Shown one piece after another: positions 27,654 through 37,143 of a stretch of DNA of 64,000 bases (its first letter is position 1; the number at the start of each line of letters is the position of its first letter). The stretch is taken from positions 5,146,001 through 5,210,000 of the forward strand of contig NZ_CP157276.1 of the NCBI RefSeq assembly GCF_040024445.1, in the 5' to 3' direction. The notes below the pieces were generated by a model. It worked only from the letters and a program-made list of their open reading frames with translations. It was not told where the DNA came from and made no database searches. The position numbers and the translations under genes were made by a program. The stretch is from Prescottella soli. Lineage in GTDB: Bacteria > Actinomycetota > Actinomycetes > Mycobacteriales > Mycobacteriaceae.

Positions 27654-27965
27654 TCACTCGTCGTCGTTCTTCGCGGCCTCGAGCTTGGCCTTGACGGTCT
27701 CGGCAGCCTCGCCGCCCTCGGCTTCGACCTTCTGGATGTAGGCGACGACATCGCCGACGGTACGCAGGCTCGCGAGATCCTCGTCCGGGATCTTCACGCC
27801 GTACTTGTCCTCGGTCTGGACCGCGATCTCGACCATCGACAGCGAGTCGATGTCGAGGTCGTCGACGAACGACTTCTCGATCGTGACCTCGGACGGCTCG
27901 ATGCCGGTGACCTCTTCGATGATCTCGGCGAGGTTGGCGATGATGTCTTCCTGGTTGGCGGCCAC
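27654..27965 (-). CDS. acpM: Meromycolate extension acyl carrier protein
   Basis: A 103-aa ACP. The phosphopantetheine serine is S41 in [13 protein letters not shown]. The C-terminal extension beyond the normal 80 residues ([22 protein letters not shown]-type tail) is characteristic of AcpM in mycolate producers. GTG 27965 is preceded by GGGAG eight bases away. It carries growing acyl chains between FabD, Kas and the reductases. Confidence 0.93.
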   Translation of the reverse strand: MAANQEDIIANLAEIIEEVTGIEPSEVTIEKSFVDDLDIDSLSMVEIAVQTEDKYGVKIPDEDLASLRTVGDVVAYIQKVEAEGGEAAETVKAKLEAAKNDDE

Positions 27966-28054
27966 TACGTGGCTCCCTTCTTCGTTGTTTCGTGTCTTCG
28001 GGTTCGGATCGGCCGGGGCCGACCCGGGCACGCGCATCGTGAGCGCGCGGCGAG

Positions 28055-28972
28055 CTAACCGTCTTCGGTGAATTCGGTCAGTGCGGAAAGATCTCCGGGC
28101 TCCTTGAGCGGCACGGTCGGTGTGCCGCGCATCTCGCGCTTGGCGATCCCGATGAGGGTGCCTGCCGGAGGAAGTTCCGCGATCGCCGAGACCTGAGCGG
28201 CCCGCAGGCTCGCGGTACACAGGTCCCAACGCACAGGTCGGGTCACCTGCGCGGCCAGCTTAGTCAGGGCGTCGGCGCCGGAGGCCACCGGCGCGCCGTC
28301 AGAATTGGAGAGCAGGGTGCGGACGGGATCGCTGGGTGCGATCCGCGACGCGGCCTCGGCGACGGCGTCCTGCGCGGGTGCCATGAACCGAGTGTGGAAC
28401 GCCCCCGCGACCGGTAGGGCGCGGACGCGGGCCTTCTCCGGGGGATTCGCTGCGAGCTGCTCGAGAGCGTCGAGGCGACCCGCCGCGACGATCTGACCGG
28501 CCGCGTTGCGATTCGCCGGCGTGAGGTCGAGTTCCTCGAGCCGCGACAGGACCGCATCCTCGTCGCCGCCGAGGACCGCGGACATGCCGGTGGGCTCCAG
28601 CGCGCACGCCTTCGCCATCTCGCCGCCGCGGATCGCGGCGAGCATCACCGCATCGTCGGCGGAGAGGACTCCGGCGGCAGCGGCAGCGGCGAGTTCACCG
28701 ACGGAATGACCGGCGACGATGGTGTCCGCCGGGACGAGTCCGCGGCGTTCGAGCTCCTCGTACGCGAGGAGGGCGGCGGCCACCACGAGCGGCTGAGTCA
28801 CGGCGGTGTCCGTGATCTCCTCCGCCGACGCGGTGGTACCGAGGCGCTCGAGGTCGAGACCGGAAGCCTTCGACCACAACGCCACGCGATCGTGTGCGCC
28901 CGGCAGCTCGAGCCATGGGCTGAGCATGCCGGGTGTCTGGGAGCCCTGACCCGGGGCTAGCAACGAAATCAC
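28055..28972 (-). CDS. fabD: Malonyl-CoA:ACP transacylase
   Basis: A 305-aa transacylase loading malonate onto ACP. The active serine is S90 (AGHSVGE), paired with H193 (GAFHTRFM); GQGSQTPGM near the N-terminus forms the oxyanion site. First gene of the fabD-acpM-kas-accD6 operon, with a MabR box about 70-90 bp upstream of its GTG start. Confidence 0.94.
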   Translation of the reverse strand: MISLLAPGQGSQTPGMLSPWLELPGAHDRVALWSKASGLDLERLGTTASAEEITDTAVTQPLVVAAALLAYEELERRGLVPADTIVAGHSVGELAAAAAAGVLSADDAVMLAAIRGGEMAKACALEPTGMSAVLGGDEDAVLSRLEELDLTPANRNAAGQIVAAGRLDALEQLAANPPEKARVRALPVAGAFHTRFMAPAQDAVAEAASRIAPSDPVRTLLSNSDGAPVASGADALTKLAAQVTRPVRWDLCTASLRAAQVSAIAELPPAGTLIGIAKREMRGTPTVPLKEPGDLSALTEFTEDG

Positions 28973-29038
28973 GCCTACAAGAGAACACGTTCACCGGGTC
29001 CGCGCGAGATGTTGTCGGGGATGAACTCTGGACAGGTG

Positions 29039-29059
29039 TTTTGTAGGTTCCCCACAAAA
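29039..29059 (-). promoter_or_regulatory. MabR operator (TTTTGT-N9-ACAAAA)
   Basis: TTTTGT at 29039-29044, nine bases, ACAAAA at 29054-29059. This is exactly the inverted repeat described for MabR upstream of the fasII operon in mycolate-producing actinomycetes, and it sits between fabD and mabR at the expected place. Confidence 0.85.
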
Positions 29060-29100
29060 AGGCACGTCGGCGCGCGCTATCGGATTCGGGCGCTCCAGTG

Positions 29101-30456
29101 TTACGCCCCAACATTCCGGAATGTGAAATTTGCGACGGATGCGTCGGAAGTCGCGGATTGAACGCGCGTTTGGGCAAGTCGGCCGACTGTCGCTGCGACG
29201 CGGAGCACATACGCGTCGCGTGGGTTCGTCGGATCCCGTCGCGTGATTTCCGAAATGCGCTTCAATCGGTACCGAACCGTATTTGGATGAACAAACAGCT
29301 GACGGGCACACGCCTCCACCGCACCACCGGAGTCCAGATAGGCGTCGAGAGTCTCCGCGAGGGCGGTGCCGGCGGTCGACAGCGGCTGTATCAAACGCTC
29401 GTTGAGGGCGGCGACAGCGGCGATGTCTCCGAGCAGTGCACGTTCGGGTAACAGCTCGGCGGCAAACACGGGACGAGGTGCCCCTCGCCAGCCCACGACA
29501 GCCTCGATTCCGGCCAGCGCCTCGACGGCGCTGAAGTGCGCGGCGCCCAGCGTCGGGGTGGTCGGACCGATCACCACTGGACCGTCCGAGAAGCTCTCCA
29601 TCAGCTCGTGCACGAATTCGTGGGCGCCCTTGGTGCCGTGCAACTCGCCGCTCACCACCATCACGAGCCGCTCGCCCTGGACGACGGCCAGCGCCGCCCG
29701 CCCATGCTTCTGGGCGGTGGTGTGCACTGTGCCGATCACCGAGAGGCTTTCCTCGGGCGGGGGAGTGCCGACGATCACTGTCGCCGGTGTGGTCGCGTCC
29801 CAGTTCAGGGTCGCGGCTCGAGACTGCAGCTCGGATCCCGTGTCGCCGCGGACGACGGCGTCGACGACGAGGGCCTCGAGCCGGGTGTCCCACGCACCGC
29901 GCGACTCGGCCGCGCTCGCGTACACCGACGCCGCCGCGAAGCCGAGCTCACGGCCGTACCGCAGGATCGACTCGGTGAGCGCGACCAGCTGTCGGTCGTT
30001 GCGGGCGAGCGCGGGTAGGCGCTGCTCGAAGAACTCCATCGCCACCCGCACCATGTCGACGGTCTGCCGCAGGGTCAGCCGCCGGGCGAGGTCCTGCGGG
30101 ATCACCTGGAATGCGTCGATGGTGAACCGGATGTCGCTGTCGGAGTCCGTGAGCCATTCGAGGAAGTTGACGACCGACCTCTGGACGATCATCTGCACGC
30201 TCGCGCGCTGTTCGGCGTCGAGGTCGGCGAAGAACGGCAGCTGACCCTGCATCGCGGCGATCGCCTCGGTGGACAGCCTGCCGGAGAACTGCTTGACGCG
30301 GCGCAACAGCGCGTCGGGCAAGGAGTCGCGGCTCGGCCGTCCCGTGGGGTTCGGGGCCGGCGGCTGGTAGCGCGCCCGTCGGGGCTGCGGCGGGTTCGGC
30401 TGCTCCGCGCGCGCGGGCGGGGAAGGATTCGACGTCTCGGGCTGATCCGCGGCCAT
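29101..30456 (-). CDS. mabR: MabR, PucR-type regulator of the FAS-II operon
   Basis: A 451-aa regulator homologous to Rv2242. It has a proline-rich N-terminal tail (residues 1-45), a central region with a GGDEF-like PucR middle domain, and a C-terminal HTH (FVHPNTVRYRLKRISEIT, about residues 395-415). MabR binds upstream of fabD and links malonyl-/acyl-CoA status to FAS-II expression. It is followed by the operon it controls after a 128-bp gap that holds its operator. Confidence 0.92.
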   Translation of the reverse strand: MAADQPETSNPSPPARAEQPNPPQPRRARYQPPAPNPTGRPSRDSLPDALLRRVKQFSGRLSTEAIAAMQGQLPFFADLDAEQRASVQMIVQRSVVNFLEWLTDSDSDIRFTIDAFQVIPQDLARRLTLRQTVDMVRVAMEFFEQRLPALARNDRQLVALTESILRYGRELGFAAASVYASAAESRGAWDTRLEALVVDAVVRGDTGSELQSRAATLNWDATTPATVIVGTPPPEESLSVIGTVHTTAQKHGRAALAVVQGERLVMVVSGELHGTKGAHEFVHELMESFSDGPVVIGPTTPTLGAAHFSAVEALAGIEAVVGWRGAPRPVFAAELLPERALLGDIAAVAALNERLIQPLSTAGTALAETLDAYLDSGGAVEACARQLFVHPNTVRYRLKRISEITRRDPTNPRDAYVLRVAATVGRLAQTRVQSATSDASVANFTFRNVGA

Positions 30457-30568
30457 GAAAAGGAACTTACGCCCGCCGCCGACACGAGGTCCGAGGACAC
30501 TCGTGCCGGCGACGGGCGTTCAGCGTGTTCCGCGTCGGGCGCGGCCGATCAGTTCGATCGGCTCGGCG

Positions 30569-33427
30569 TCACGCGACGCCGGGATCCGACGTCTGCTCCG
30601 GCGCGGCGAGCACGTCGTCGATCCGGTAGCGCGCCGCCGCCTCGACGGCCTTCGACCGGTCGAGCTCGCCGGACTTCGCGAGCGACGAGAGCACCGCGAC
30701 CGCGATGGACTCGGCGTCGACGTTGAAGAACCGGCGCGCGGCCGGACGGGTGTCGGAGAAGCCGAACCCGTCGGTGCCGAGCGTGGTGTAGGAGCCGGGG
30801 ACCCACTGGCGGATCTGGTCCGGCACCGCCCGCATCCAGTCCGACGCCGCGACGAACGGACCCTGCGCCTGCGAGAGGACCTGGGTGACGTACGGCTGCG
30901 GTGCGTCGACGCCCGGGTTGTGCAGCGCCTCGCGCTCGCACTCGATGCCCTCACGACGCAGCTCGCCCCACGACGTCACCGACCACACGTCCGCGGCGAC
31001 ACCCCAGTCGTCGGCGAGCAACTGCTGCGCGCGCAGAGCCTCGGGCATCGTGACGCCCGAGACGAGGATCTGGGCCCGCGGACCGGAGTTCTCGGCCCGC
31101 TTGTACAGGTGGATGCCCTTGAGCAGGCCGTCGACGTCCAGGTTCTCCGGCTCGGCGGGCTGCTGGTACGGCTCGTTGTAGACCGTCAGGTAGTAGAAGA
31201 TGTTCTCTCCACCGAAGCCGTCCACGCCGGGCGTTCCGCCGTACATGCGACGCAGGCCGTCCTTCACGATGTGCGCGATCTCGAACGAGAACGCCGGATC
31301 GTAGGACACCGCGGCCGGGTTGGTCGACGCCAGCAGCAGCGAGTGGCCGTCCGCGTGCTGCAGGCCCTCGCCGGTCAGGGTGGTGCGGCCGGCGGTGGCG
31401 CCGAGGACGAAGCCGCGGGCCATCTGGTCCGCCGCCGCCCACAGGCCGTCACCGGTCCGCTGGAACCCGAACATCGAGTAGAAGATGTAGACCGGGATCA
31501 TCGGCTCGCCGTGCGTGGCGTACGACGTGCCCACCGCGGTGAACGACGCCGTCGAGCCGGCCTCGTTGATGCCCTCGTGGAGGATCTGCCCGACCGAGCT
31601 CTCCTTGTAGGCGAGCATCAGTTCGGCATCGACCGAGGTGTACAGCTGTCCGTTGCGGTTGTAGATCTTCAGCGACGGGAACCACGAGTCCATGCCGAAC
31701 GTGCGGGCCTCGTCGGGGATGATCGGGACGATGCGCTTGCCGATCTCCTTGTCGCGCAACAGTTCCTTGAGGATGCGCACGACGGCCATCGTCGTCGCGA
31801 CCTCCTGCTTGCCCGACCCCTTCAGGACCGGCGCGTACGTCTTGTCGTCCGGCTGGGCGAGCGGCGCGGCGTCGGTGCGGCGCGACGGCAGGAAACCGCC
31901 GAGCGCCTTGCGGCGCTGCAGCATGTACTGGATCTCCGGCGAATCCGGGCCCGGGTGGTAGTACGGGGGCAGGTACGGATCCTTCTCGAGTTCCGCGTCG
32001 GAGATCGGGATCCGCTGGATGTCGCGGAAACGCTTGAGGTCGTCGAGCGTCAGCTTCTTCATCTGGTGCGTCGCGTTGCGACCCTCGAAGTGCTTGCCGA
32101 GGGTGTAGCCCTTGATGGTGTGCGCCAGGATGACCGTCGGCTGACCCTTGTGCGCCATCGCGGCCGCGTACGCCGCGTAGATCTTGCGGTAGTCGTGGCC
32201 GCCGCGCTTGAGGTTCCAGATCTCCTGGTCGCTCATATCCGCGACGAGGGCCTTGGTGCGCGGATCCCGACCGAAGAAGTGCTCGCGGACGAAGGCGCCG
32301 TCGTTGGCCTTGTACGTCTGGTAGTCACCGTCCGGCGTCTCGTTCATCAGGTTGACGAGCGCACCGTCCTTGTCGGCGTGCAGCAGCGAGTCCCACTCGC
32401 GGCCCCACACGACCTTGATGACGTTCCAGCCGGCACCGCGGAAGAACGACTCCAACTCCTGGATGATCTTGCCGTTGCCGCGGACCGGGCCGTCGAGACG
32501 CTGCAGGTTGCAGTTGACGACGAAGGTCAGGTTGTCGAGGCCCTCGGTGGCCGCGACGTGCGCGAGACCGCGCGACTCCGGCTCGTCCATCTCGCCGTCG
32601 CCGAGGAACGCCCACACGTGCTGGTCGGCGGTGTCCTTGATGCCGCGGTCGTGCAGGTAGTGGTTGAAACGCGCCTGGTAGATGGCGTTCATGGGCCCGA
32701 GGCCCATCGACACCGTCGGGAACTCCCAGAAGTCGGGGAGCAGACGCGGGTGCGGGTACGACGGCAGGCCGCCGCCGGACTGGGCGTGGCTGGCCTCCTG
32801 GCGGAACCCGTCGAGCTGCTCTGCCGGGATGCGCCCCTCGAGGAACGCGCGGGCGTAGATGCCCGGCGAGGCGTGCCCCTGGACGAAGATGTGGTCGCCG
32901 CCGCCGGGATGATCCTTGCCGCGGAAGAAGTGGTTGAAGCCGACCTCGTACAGCGCCGCGGACGACGCGTAGGTCGAGATGTGACCGCCCACGCCGATGC
33001 CCGGTCGCTGGGCGCGATGAACCATGATCGCGGCATTCCAGCGGATCCAGGCGCGGTACCGCCGCTCGACCTCTTCGTCGCCGGGGAACCACGGCTCGTT
33101 CTCGGTCGGGATCGTGTTGACGTAGTCGGTCGAGGTGAGCGCGGGGATCGCGACGTGCTTCTCGCCGGCGCGCTCGAGCAGGCGCAGCATCAGGTAGCGA
33201 GCGCGGGCGTGGCCCGCCCGGTCCAGCAGGCCGTCGAACGATTCGAGCCACTCGCTGGTCTCGTCCGGATCGATGTCCGGCAGATAGGAAGCCACCCCTT
33301 CGCGGATGACGCGGACCCGGCCGTCGGTGCCGGGCTGCGCGTTCGCAGCGGGTGACGAGGCCCCTCCGGAGACGCCTGGTGTGTCGGCGTTCGGCTGAGA
33401 CGCGGGCCCCTGGATCAGGTCTGACAA
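30569..33427 (-). CDS. aceE: Pyruvate dehydrogenase E1 component (homodimeric AceE)
   Basis: A 952-aa E1 of the AceE type, closely matching M. tuberculosis Rv2241. The thiamine-diphosphate motif runs from [10 protein letters not shown] to [31 protein letters not shown] is another conserved stretch. It decarboxylates pyruvate and passes the acetyl group to E2. GAGGAG six bases before TTG 33427 decides the start; an ATG 48 bases upstream is less likely. The N-terminal 45 residues are a flexible tail. Confidence 0.95.
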   Translation of the reverse strand: MSDLIQGPASQPNADTPGVSGGASSPAANAQPGTDGRVRVIREGVASYLPDIDPDETSEWLESFDGLLDRAGHARARYLMLRLLERAGEKHVAIPALTSTDYVNTIPTENEPWFPGDEEVERRYRAWIRWNAAIMVHRAQRPGIGVGGHISTYASSAALYEVGFNHFFRGKDHPGGGDHIFVQGHASPGIYARAFLEGRIPAEQLDGFRQEASHAQSGGGLPSYPHPRLLPDFWEFPTVSMGLGPMNAIYQARFNHYLHDRGIKDTADQHVWAFLGDGEMDEPESRGLAHVAATEGLDNLTFVVNCNLQRLDGPVRGNGKIIQELESFFRGAGWNVIKVVWGREWDSLLHADKDGALVNLMNETPDGDYQTYKANDGAFVREHFFGRDPRTKALVADMSDQEIWNLKRGGHDYRKIYAAYAAAMAHKGQPTVILAHTIKGYTLGKHFEGRNATHQMKKLTLDDLKRFRDIQRIPISDAELEKDPYLPPYYHPGPDSPEIQYMLQRRKALGGFLPSRRTDAAPLAQPDDKTYAPVLKGSGKQEVATTMAVVRILKELLRDKEIGKRIVPIIPDEARTFGMDSWFPSLKIYNRNGQLYTSVDAELMLAYKESSVGQILHEGINEAGSTASFTAVGTSYATHGEPMIPVYIFYSMFGFQRTGDGLWAAADQMARGFVLGATAGRTTLTGEGLQHADGHSLLLASTNPAAVSYDPAFSFEIAHIVKDGLRRMYGGTPGVDGFGGENIFYYLTVYNEPYQQPAEPENLDVDGLLKGIHLYKRAENSGPRAQILVSGVTMPEALRAQQLLADDWGVAADVWSVTSWGELRREGIECEREALHNPGVDAPQPYVTQVLSQAQGPFVAASDWMRAVPDQIRQWVPGSYTTLGTDGFGFSDTRPAARRFFNVDAESIAVAVLSSLAKSGELDRSKAVEAAARYRIDDVLAAPEQTSDPGVA

Positions 33428-33793
33428 GGTGTGCTCCTCATTGTGGTGGGACGCGCGGTGTCGCGTCCGCTCCATCCGGTCGGTCCTTGTTAGGACCTAC
33501 CGAGTTTCCATATGAATATGGCGCAGCACTCATCTTTCACCATCCAGACGAACTGAGCACCCCCGCTCCTGTTGTTCGGTACCCGGCGCGTCGCGGCACC
33601 ATGTTCGGCCGGGGATTTGCCCTGATAGGGGCGGTACGCGCCGTCCTGCGAGCACTTTCTCGAGATTTTCTCGTTCGTCAGCTTGCGCGAAAGGCTTCGA
33701 CCATGTTCGCTTTCCACTATTGATCGACACATGCTCGATCCCGACCGGGGTACGCGGAAGTTCGCGCCCCACCGAACAGAGGAGGACACCACC
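33428..33793. other. 366-bp divergent promoter region of aceE and the DUF3052 gene
   Basis: No gene supported. It holds the promoters of aceE (minus) and the DUF3052 gene (plus). Two inverted repeats lie within 100 bp of the aceE start and are annotated separately. Confidence 0.6.
33482..33521. promoter_or_regulatory. Two inverted repeats upstream of aceE
   Basis: GGTCC-N6-GGACC (33482-33497) and CCATAT-GA-ATATGG (33508-33521), 55-95 bp upstream of the aceE TTG. The second is AT-rich in a GC-rich context and is a good repressor-site candidate. The regulator is unknown. Confidence 0.4.
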
Positions 33794-34216
33794 GTGGTCG
33801 CCGCGGAGGACGCTCAGAACTACGCTCAGAAACTCGGCGTTATCCACGACATGGTGGTTCAGGAACTGGGTTGGGACGAGGACACAGACGACGAGCTGCG
33901 TTCGTCGGTGGAAGAGGCCATCGGTGGCGAGATGGTCGACGAGGACTCCGACGAGGTCGTCGACGTCGTGCTGCTGTGGTGGCGCGACGGTGACGGCGAC
34001 CTGGTCGACGCGCTGATGGACGCTATCGGCCCGCTGTCGGACGATGGTTTCGTGTGGGTCCTCACTCCCAAGACGGGTCGACCCGGCCACGTCGAGCCCA
34101 GCGAGATCGCCGAATCCGCTCCCACCGCCGGCTTGACGCAGACGTCGGCCGCGAACCTCGGGTCGTGGAGCGGCAGCCGGTTGGTCCAGCCGAAGGCGCG
34201 CGCACCCAAGCGCTGA
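33794..34216 (+). CDS. DUF3052 family protein (Rv2240c-like)
   Basis: A 140-aa acidic protein. The N-terminus AQKLGVIHDMVVQELGWD and the middle VVDVVLLWWRDGDGDLVDALMDA match DUF3052, an actinobacterial family. GAGGAG nine bases upstream supports GTG 33794. Position between aceE and ahpE matches Rv2240c. Function unknown; I see no enzyme motif. Confidence 0.85.
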   Translation: MVAAEDAQNYAQKLGVIHDMVVQELGWDEDTDDELRSSVEEAIGGEMVDEDSDEVVDVVLLWWRDGDGDLVDALMDAIGPLSDDGFVWVLTPKTGRPGHVEPSEIAESAPTAGLTQTSAANLGSWSGSRLVQPKARAPKR

Positions 34217-34304
34217 TCGACCCCCGTAACCGCAGTTCCGTTCATCCGCGCGGCGTACGTTTGTCGTGGCGGATGCGCCGACGTACCCGACGTTAGGACC
34301 AGGC

Positions 34305-34769
34305 ATGCCTCTCGAGGTGGGCGCCACCGCGCCCGATTTCACGCTCAAGGACCAGAACAACCAGGAAGTCACGCTGTCCGACTTCCGTGGCAAGAAGAAC
34401 GTCCTCCTCGTCTTCTACCCGCTCGCGTTCACGGGCGTGTGCCAGGGCGAACTGTGCCGCGTGCGCGACGAGTTGCCGAAGTTCCAGAACGACGACGCCG
34501 AGATCCTCGCGATCTCGGTCGGCCCGTCGCCGACCCACAAGATCTGGGCCGCCGAGCAGGGCTACACGTTCCCGCTGCTGTCGGACTTCTGGCCGCACGG
34601 CGCCGTCGCCGAGGCGTACGGAGTGTTCAACGACAAGCTCGGCTTCGCCAATCGCGGCACCTTCGCGATCGACAAGGACGGCATCATCCGCTTCGCGGAG
34701 ATGAACGGCCCCGGCGAACCCCGTGACCAGGCAGCTTGGGAGAAAGCGCTCACCGCGCTAAAGTCCTGA
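34305..34769 (+). CDS. ahpE: Peroxiredoxin AhpE
   Basis: A 154-aa thioredoxin-fold peroxiredoxin. The peroxidatic cysteine is C46 in [14 protein letters not shown] second cysteine, C51, sits five residues later; as I recall, M. tuberculosis AhpE has Asp there and works as a one-Cys enzyme, while PrxQ/BCP enzymes use this CX4C spacing for a resolving cysteine. The ATG at 34305 gives [10 protein letters not shown], matching the AhpE N-terminus. It reduces peroxides and peroxynitrite. tRNA-Val follows 32 bp later. Confidence 0.93.
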   Translation: MPLEVGATAPDFTLKDQNNQEVTLSDFRGKKNVLLVFYPLAFTGVCQGELCRVRDELPKFQNDDAEILAISVGPSPTHKIWAAEQGYTFPLLSDFWPHGAVAEAYGVFNDKLGFANRGTFAIDKDGIIRFAEMNGPGEPRDQAAWEKALTALKS

Positions 34770-34801
34770 AGCGATTCCGGCGGCAGTCGTCGCCGGATTT
34801 C

Positions 34802-34876
34802 GGGCGTGTAGCTCAGTGGTAGAGCTCTGGTTTTACACACCAGCGGTCGGGGGTTCGAAACCCTCCGCGCCCACCA
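34802..34876 (+). tRNA. tRNA-Val (TAC), CCA encoded
   Basis: Cloverleaf of 72 nt plus encoded CCA: acceptor GGGCGTG/CGCGCCC (with a G-T-type pair), D-arm GCTC/GAGC, anticodon stem CTGGT/ACCAG with TAC at 34834-34836, T-arm GGGGG/CCCTC. Its 3' 43 bases are repeated in inverse orientation at 39236-39277. It is the probable integration site of the element that follows; no terminator is visible directly downstream. Confidence 0.95.
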
Positions 34877-35586
34877 AGGTTGTTACAGGTGAGAGGTGTT
34901 GTTTCGCATCTTGGAGCGTGTAGCGCGTTGTCACAACGCCGCCAAGTTGTCACGGATTGTCACATCTCCCGATAACTCTGCGCCGGTGGCCGCGGGTCTG
35001 CTCCTCATCGTCACCAGTCGGGCTAGTCTCTTCGCCGCAGCGGTCAGCGCGTGTGGCTGGTTGTGGACGCAACGGGCCATCGTGAACGACGCCGTGGCGT
35101 GCCCCAACCAGCCCGAGACGGTCGGATCGGTACGCCGTTGAGGATCATGAGCGTCGCACAGGTGTGGCGTTCGTCATGGGGATTGATCGCAGGTGCCCGA
35201 GGGCGGTCACAGGCGGCATTCGAGCGGTCTGTGAGGTAGTCCGGGGTACACCGCGGTGCGAGAAGGTCTACGAAGAACGTAGCTGCTCTCCTTGTAAGTC
35301 AGTACTGGCTCACCGTGCTGTACGCCCCGTGCGTGGAACAGAGGCGTGTCGACGGGATCGGGGATCGGCAGCTCTCGATTCGAGCGCTCCGTCTTGGGCT
35401 TGCCGATGATGACCTCCCGCCCGCGATCGTTCGAGTCCTGACGATCTATATGGTGTGGGCCTCCATGTCGATGTGTTCCGATCTAAGGTCGGCCAACTCT
35501 TGCTTGCGGAGCCCGAGTGAGCCGACCTGGTGCTGGTGCCCGTCGCGGTCGTTCGCCGTGATGTTGATACCGCGCTTCGTTGCGTC

Positions 35587-35847
35587 CTAGATCGTGGTCA
35601 GCACCGCAGTCAGGCTTCGCGAGATGCGGCGTACCTCGGATACGATCAAGGTGTCGCCGGCCTTGAGTGATTCGAGCACTGCGCCGATCTTCCGATCCTT
35701 CACGTCGACTTTGCCCGCGATAACCTCGGATATGAACTTGTCGCACCTGATTCCGCGGTGCTCCATTAAGCTACGGATCTCGAACTCTTAGTTCTCCGCG
35801 TCTTGGACTCCTGTGCTGACGCGTGCGTGCGCGATGACTTTGGCCAT
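35587..35847 (-). pseudogene. Serine recombinase (resolvase/invertase) pseudogene
   Basis: Starting at ATG 35847 the frame reads MAKVIAHARVSTGVQDAEN, then TAA (35788-35790), then continues in the same frame with resolvase-like EFEIRSLMEHRG, KVDVKDRKIG and GDTLIVSEVRRISRSLTAVLTT before a second stop at 35587-35589. ARVST contains the catalytic serine. The C-terminal DNA-binding half is missing or too degraded to see; faint similarity may extend to about 35440. It is most likely a remnant of the element's recombinase. Confidence 0.8.
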
Positions 35848-35924
35848 AGGCCTCCTCTCTTCAGTTTTGTTGGTGGTGTGCAGTGCTACGCTCCGTCGAA
35901 CCTCTACGACGGAAGGTGTTCAGG

Positions 35925-36077
35925 ATGAGCCGCGAGCAGATGTACAAGCTGATCCGGGTGAACAAGGAGAGGCCGAGCGACGGTCTCGTGAATGACATCC
36001 ACAAGCTTGCAAAGGAGCTTGTAGACACCGGGGAGCTGAGTCAGGACGACGCGCTGGACATCATTCAGTCGCTCTGA
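35925..36077 (+). CDS. Small helical protein, hypothetical
   Basis: A 50-aa protein (MSREQMYKLIRVNKERP start) with two charged amphipathic helices. The frame is open from GTG 35883; ATG 35925 has AGG-rich upstream bases. No family recognised. It is inside the element and may be a former regulatory or accessory gene. Confidence 0.4.
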   Translation: MSREQMYKLIRVNKERPSDGLVNDIHKLAKELVDTGELSQDDALDIIQSL

Positions 36078-36117
36078 CCTATAGGGTGCTGTCGGCACGC
36101 GCCTGGACCTTCATCGC

Positions 36118-36297
36118 GTGGACTCTGAGACCTGGGCGATGGCCCTACTGATTACCATCGTTTGCGGCGCGGGCGCCTTCATCGCGCTGCTCCGTGCCTG
36201 GGCCGGCCTGGCCGCGATCCTTGGTTTTTTCGCTCTCGGCGGCGCCCTCGTGGTTGTCTGGGGAATCCTGGCCGGCCTCTTCAGCGCCATCTCGTGA
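36118..36297 (+). CDS. Small two-helix membrane protein, hypothetical
   Basis: A 59-aa protein from GTG 36118: an acidic start (MDSETW), then two long hydrophobic segments (MALLITIVCGAGAFIALL and LAAILGFFALGGALVVVWGILAGLF). The size and topology resemble holins or small phage membrane proteins, but I recognise no family. It lies between the recombinase remnant and the minor-head gene. Confidence 0.5.
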   Translation: MDSETWAMALLITIVCGAGAFIALLRAWAGLAAILGFFALGGALVVVWGILAGLFSAIS

Positions 36298-36442
36298 GAT
36301 AGCCGGTACCTCAACACCACTGGCCTTCAGTGCTTCCGTGCAACCTGCGTCTCCCGCAGCCTGACTTCAGCTATGTACTCGGTGTACTTGCTGTCCATGT
36401 CATCCGCGGCTTCACGCATCGCTTAGGAGACGTCGAACAGAG

Positions 36443-37084
36443 ATGGCAGCGTTAGCGACTCGAACGGGGGAGCGACTTGGCGAACACGATGAAGTCCCCC
36501 CGTATCTGCTTCACGAAGCGAAACTCGTGGAGGGTATTGCCGAGTATCTAGCCGGCCTCGCCGGGCGAGCACCGAGCTACGTCGATTGGTCTCTAGTTCT
36601 CGAGCCGGTCAAGGCTGCCGCGAACCTCCTCGCCGACGAGGACGACGAGGTGTGGCAAGGAGAAGCAATCAGCCTCACCAAGGCCGTGGTCGACGCCCCA
36701 ACGGCACTGGTCGCTACTGGTGGTCACTTCGGCGAGCTGGAGTACGGCATCAACCTGGGGATCTCGACACTGAGCGAGTCTGTGCTGATAGCTGCTCGTG
36801 AGCAGACCGCCGCGCTTGTCAGCCAGGTGACGGAGACCAACCGGAAGCTGATTCGCGAGGCCATCGCCCAGACGGAGAGCATGAACGCCTACCAGGCGGG
36901 ACTGAAGAACTTTTGCTATCGAGACCGGAGCCAAGACGAAGACCTGGGAGGCGTTGGCCGGTGCGTGCGGATGTGCGGACCGATGGACGGAGGGACGGTC
37001 GACATCGACAAGCTGTTCAGTAATGGGAAGGATCGGCCGAGTGTCCACCCGTGGTGTCGGTGTGGGGTGGTCTACGGATACTGA
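36443..37084 (+). CDS. Phage minor head (Mu F / SPP1 gp7-like) protein
   Basis: A 213-aa protein whose C-terminal third matches phage head-morphogenesis proteins: an EAIAQTESMNAY helix (family IARTETxRAY), then RCVRMCGPMDGGTV (family C..C..L.G..V), then KLFSNGKDRP and the closing HPWCRCGV (family HPxCRC). The ORF is uninterrupted but short, and portal and other head genes are missing, so it is a prophage remnant. The ATG follows a weak GAACAGAG. Confidence 0.65.
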   Translation: MAALATRTGERLGEHDEVPPYLLHEAKLVEGIAEYLAGLAGRAPSYVDWSLVLEPVKAAANLLADEDDEVWQGEAISLTKAVVDAPTALVATGGHFGELEYGINLGISTLSESVLIAAREQTAALVSQVTETNRKLIREAIAQTESMNAYQAGLKNFCYRDRSQDEDLGGVGRCVRMCGPMDGGTVDIDKLFSNGKDRPSVHPWCRCGVVYGY

Positions 37085-37143
37085 TCTGTTGGAGTGGTTG
37101 AGGCGGTTCCCAATGGGGTTGGTCTCCGCAAACCTTCCACCTC

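Noticed and set aside
30455-33355. A 966-codon open frame opposite aceE
   Set aside because: AceE on the minus strand matches a known enzyme along its full length; the antisense frame is a GC-skew artefact.
34896-35141. 81-codon frame just after tRNA-Val
   Set aside because: No ribosome-binding site, mixed codon bias and no recognisable segment.
35164-35409. Short frame with a CSPC motif resembling a thioredoxin-like protein
   Set aside because: The surrounding residues lack a thioredoxin or glutaredoxin fold pattern, and the area is decayed DNA.
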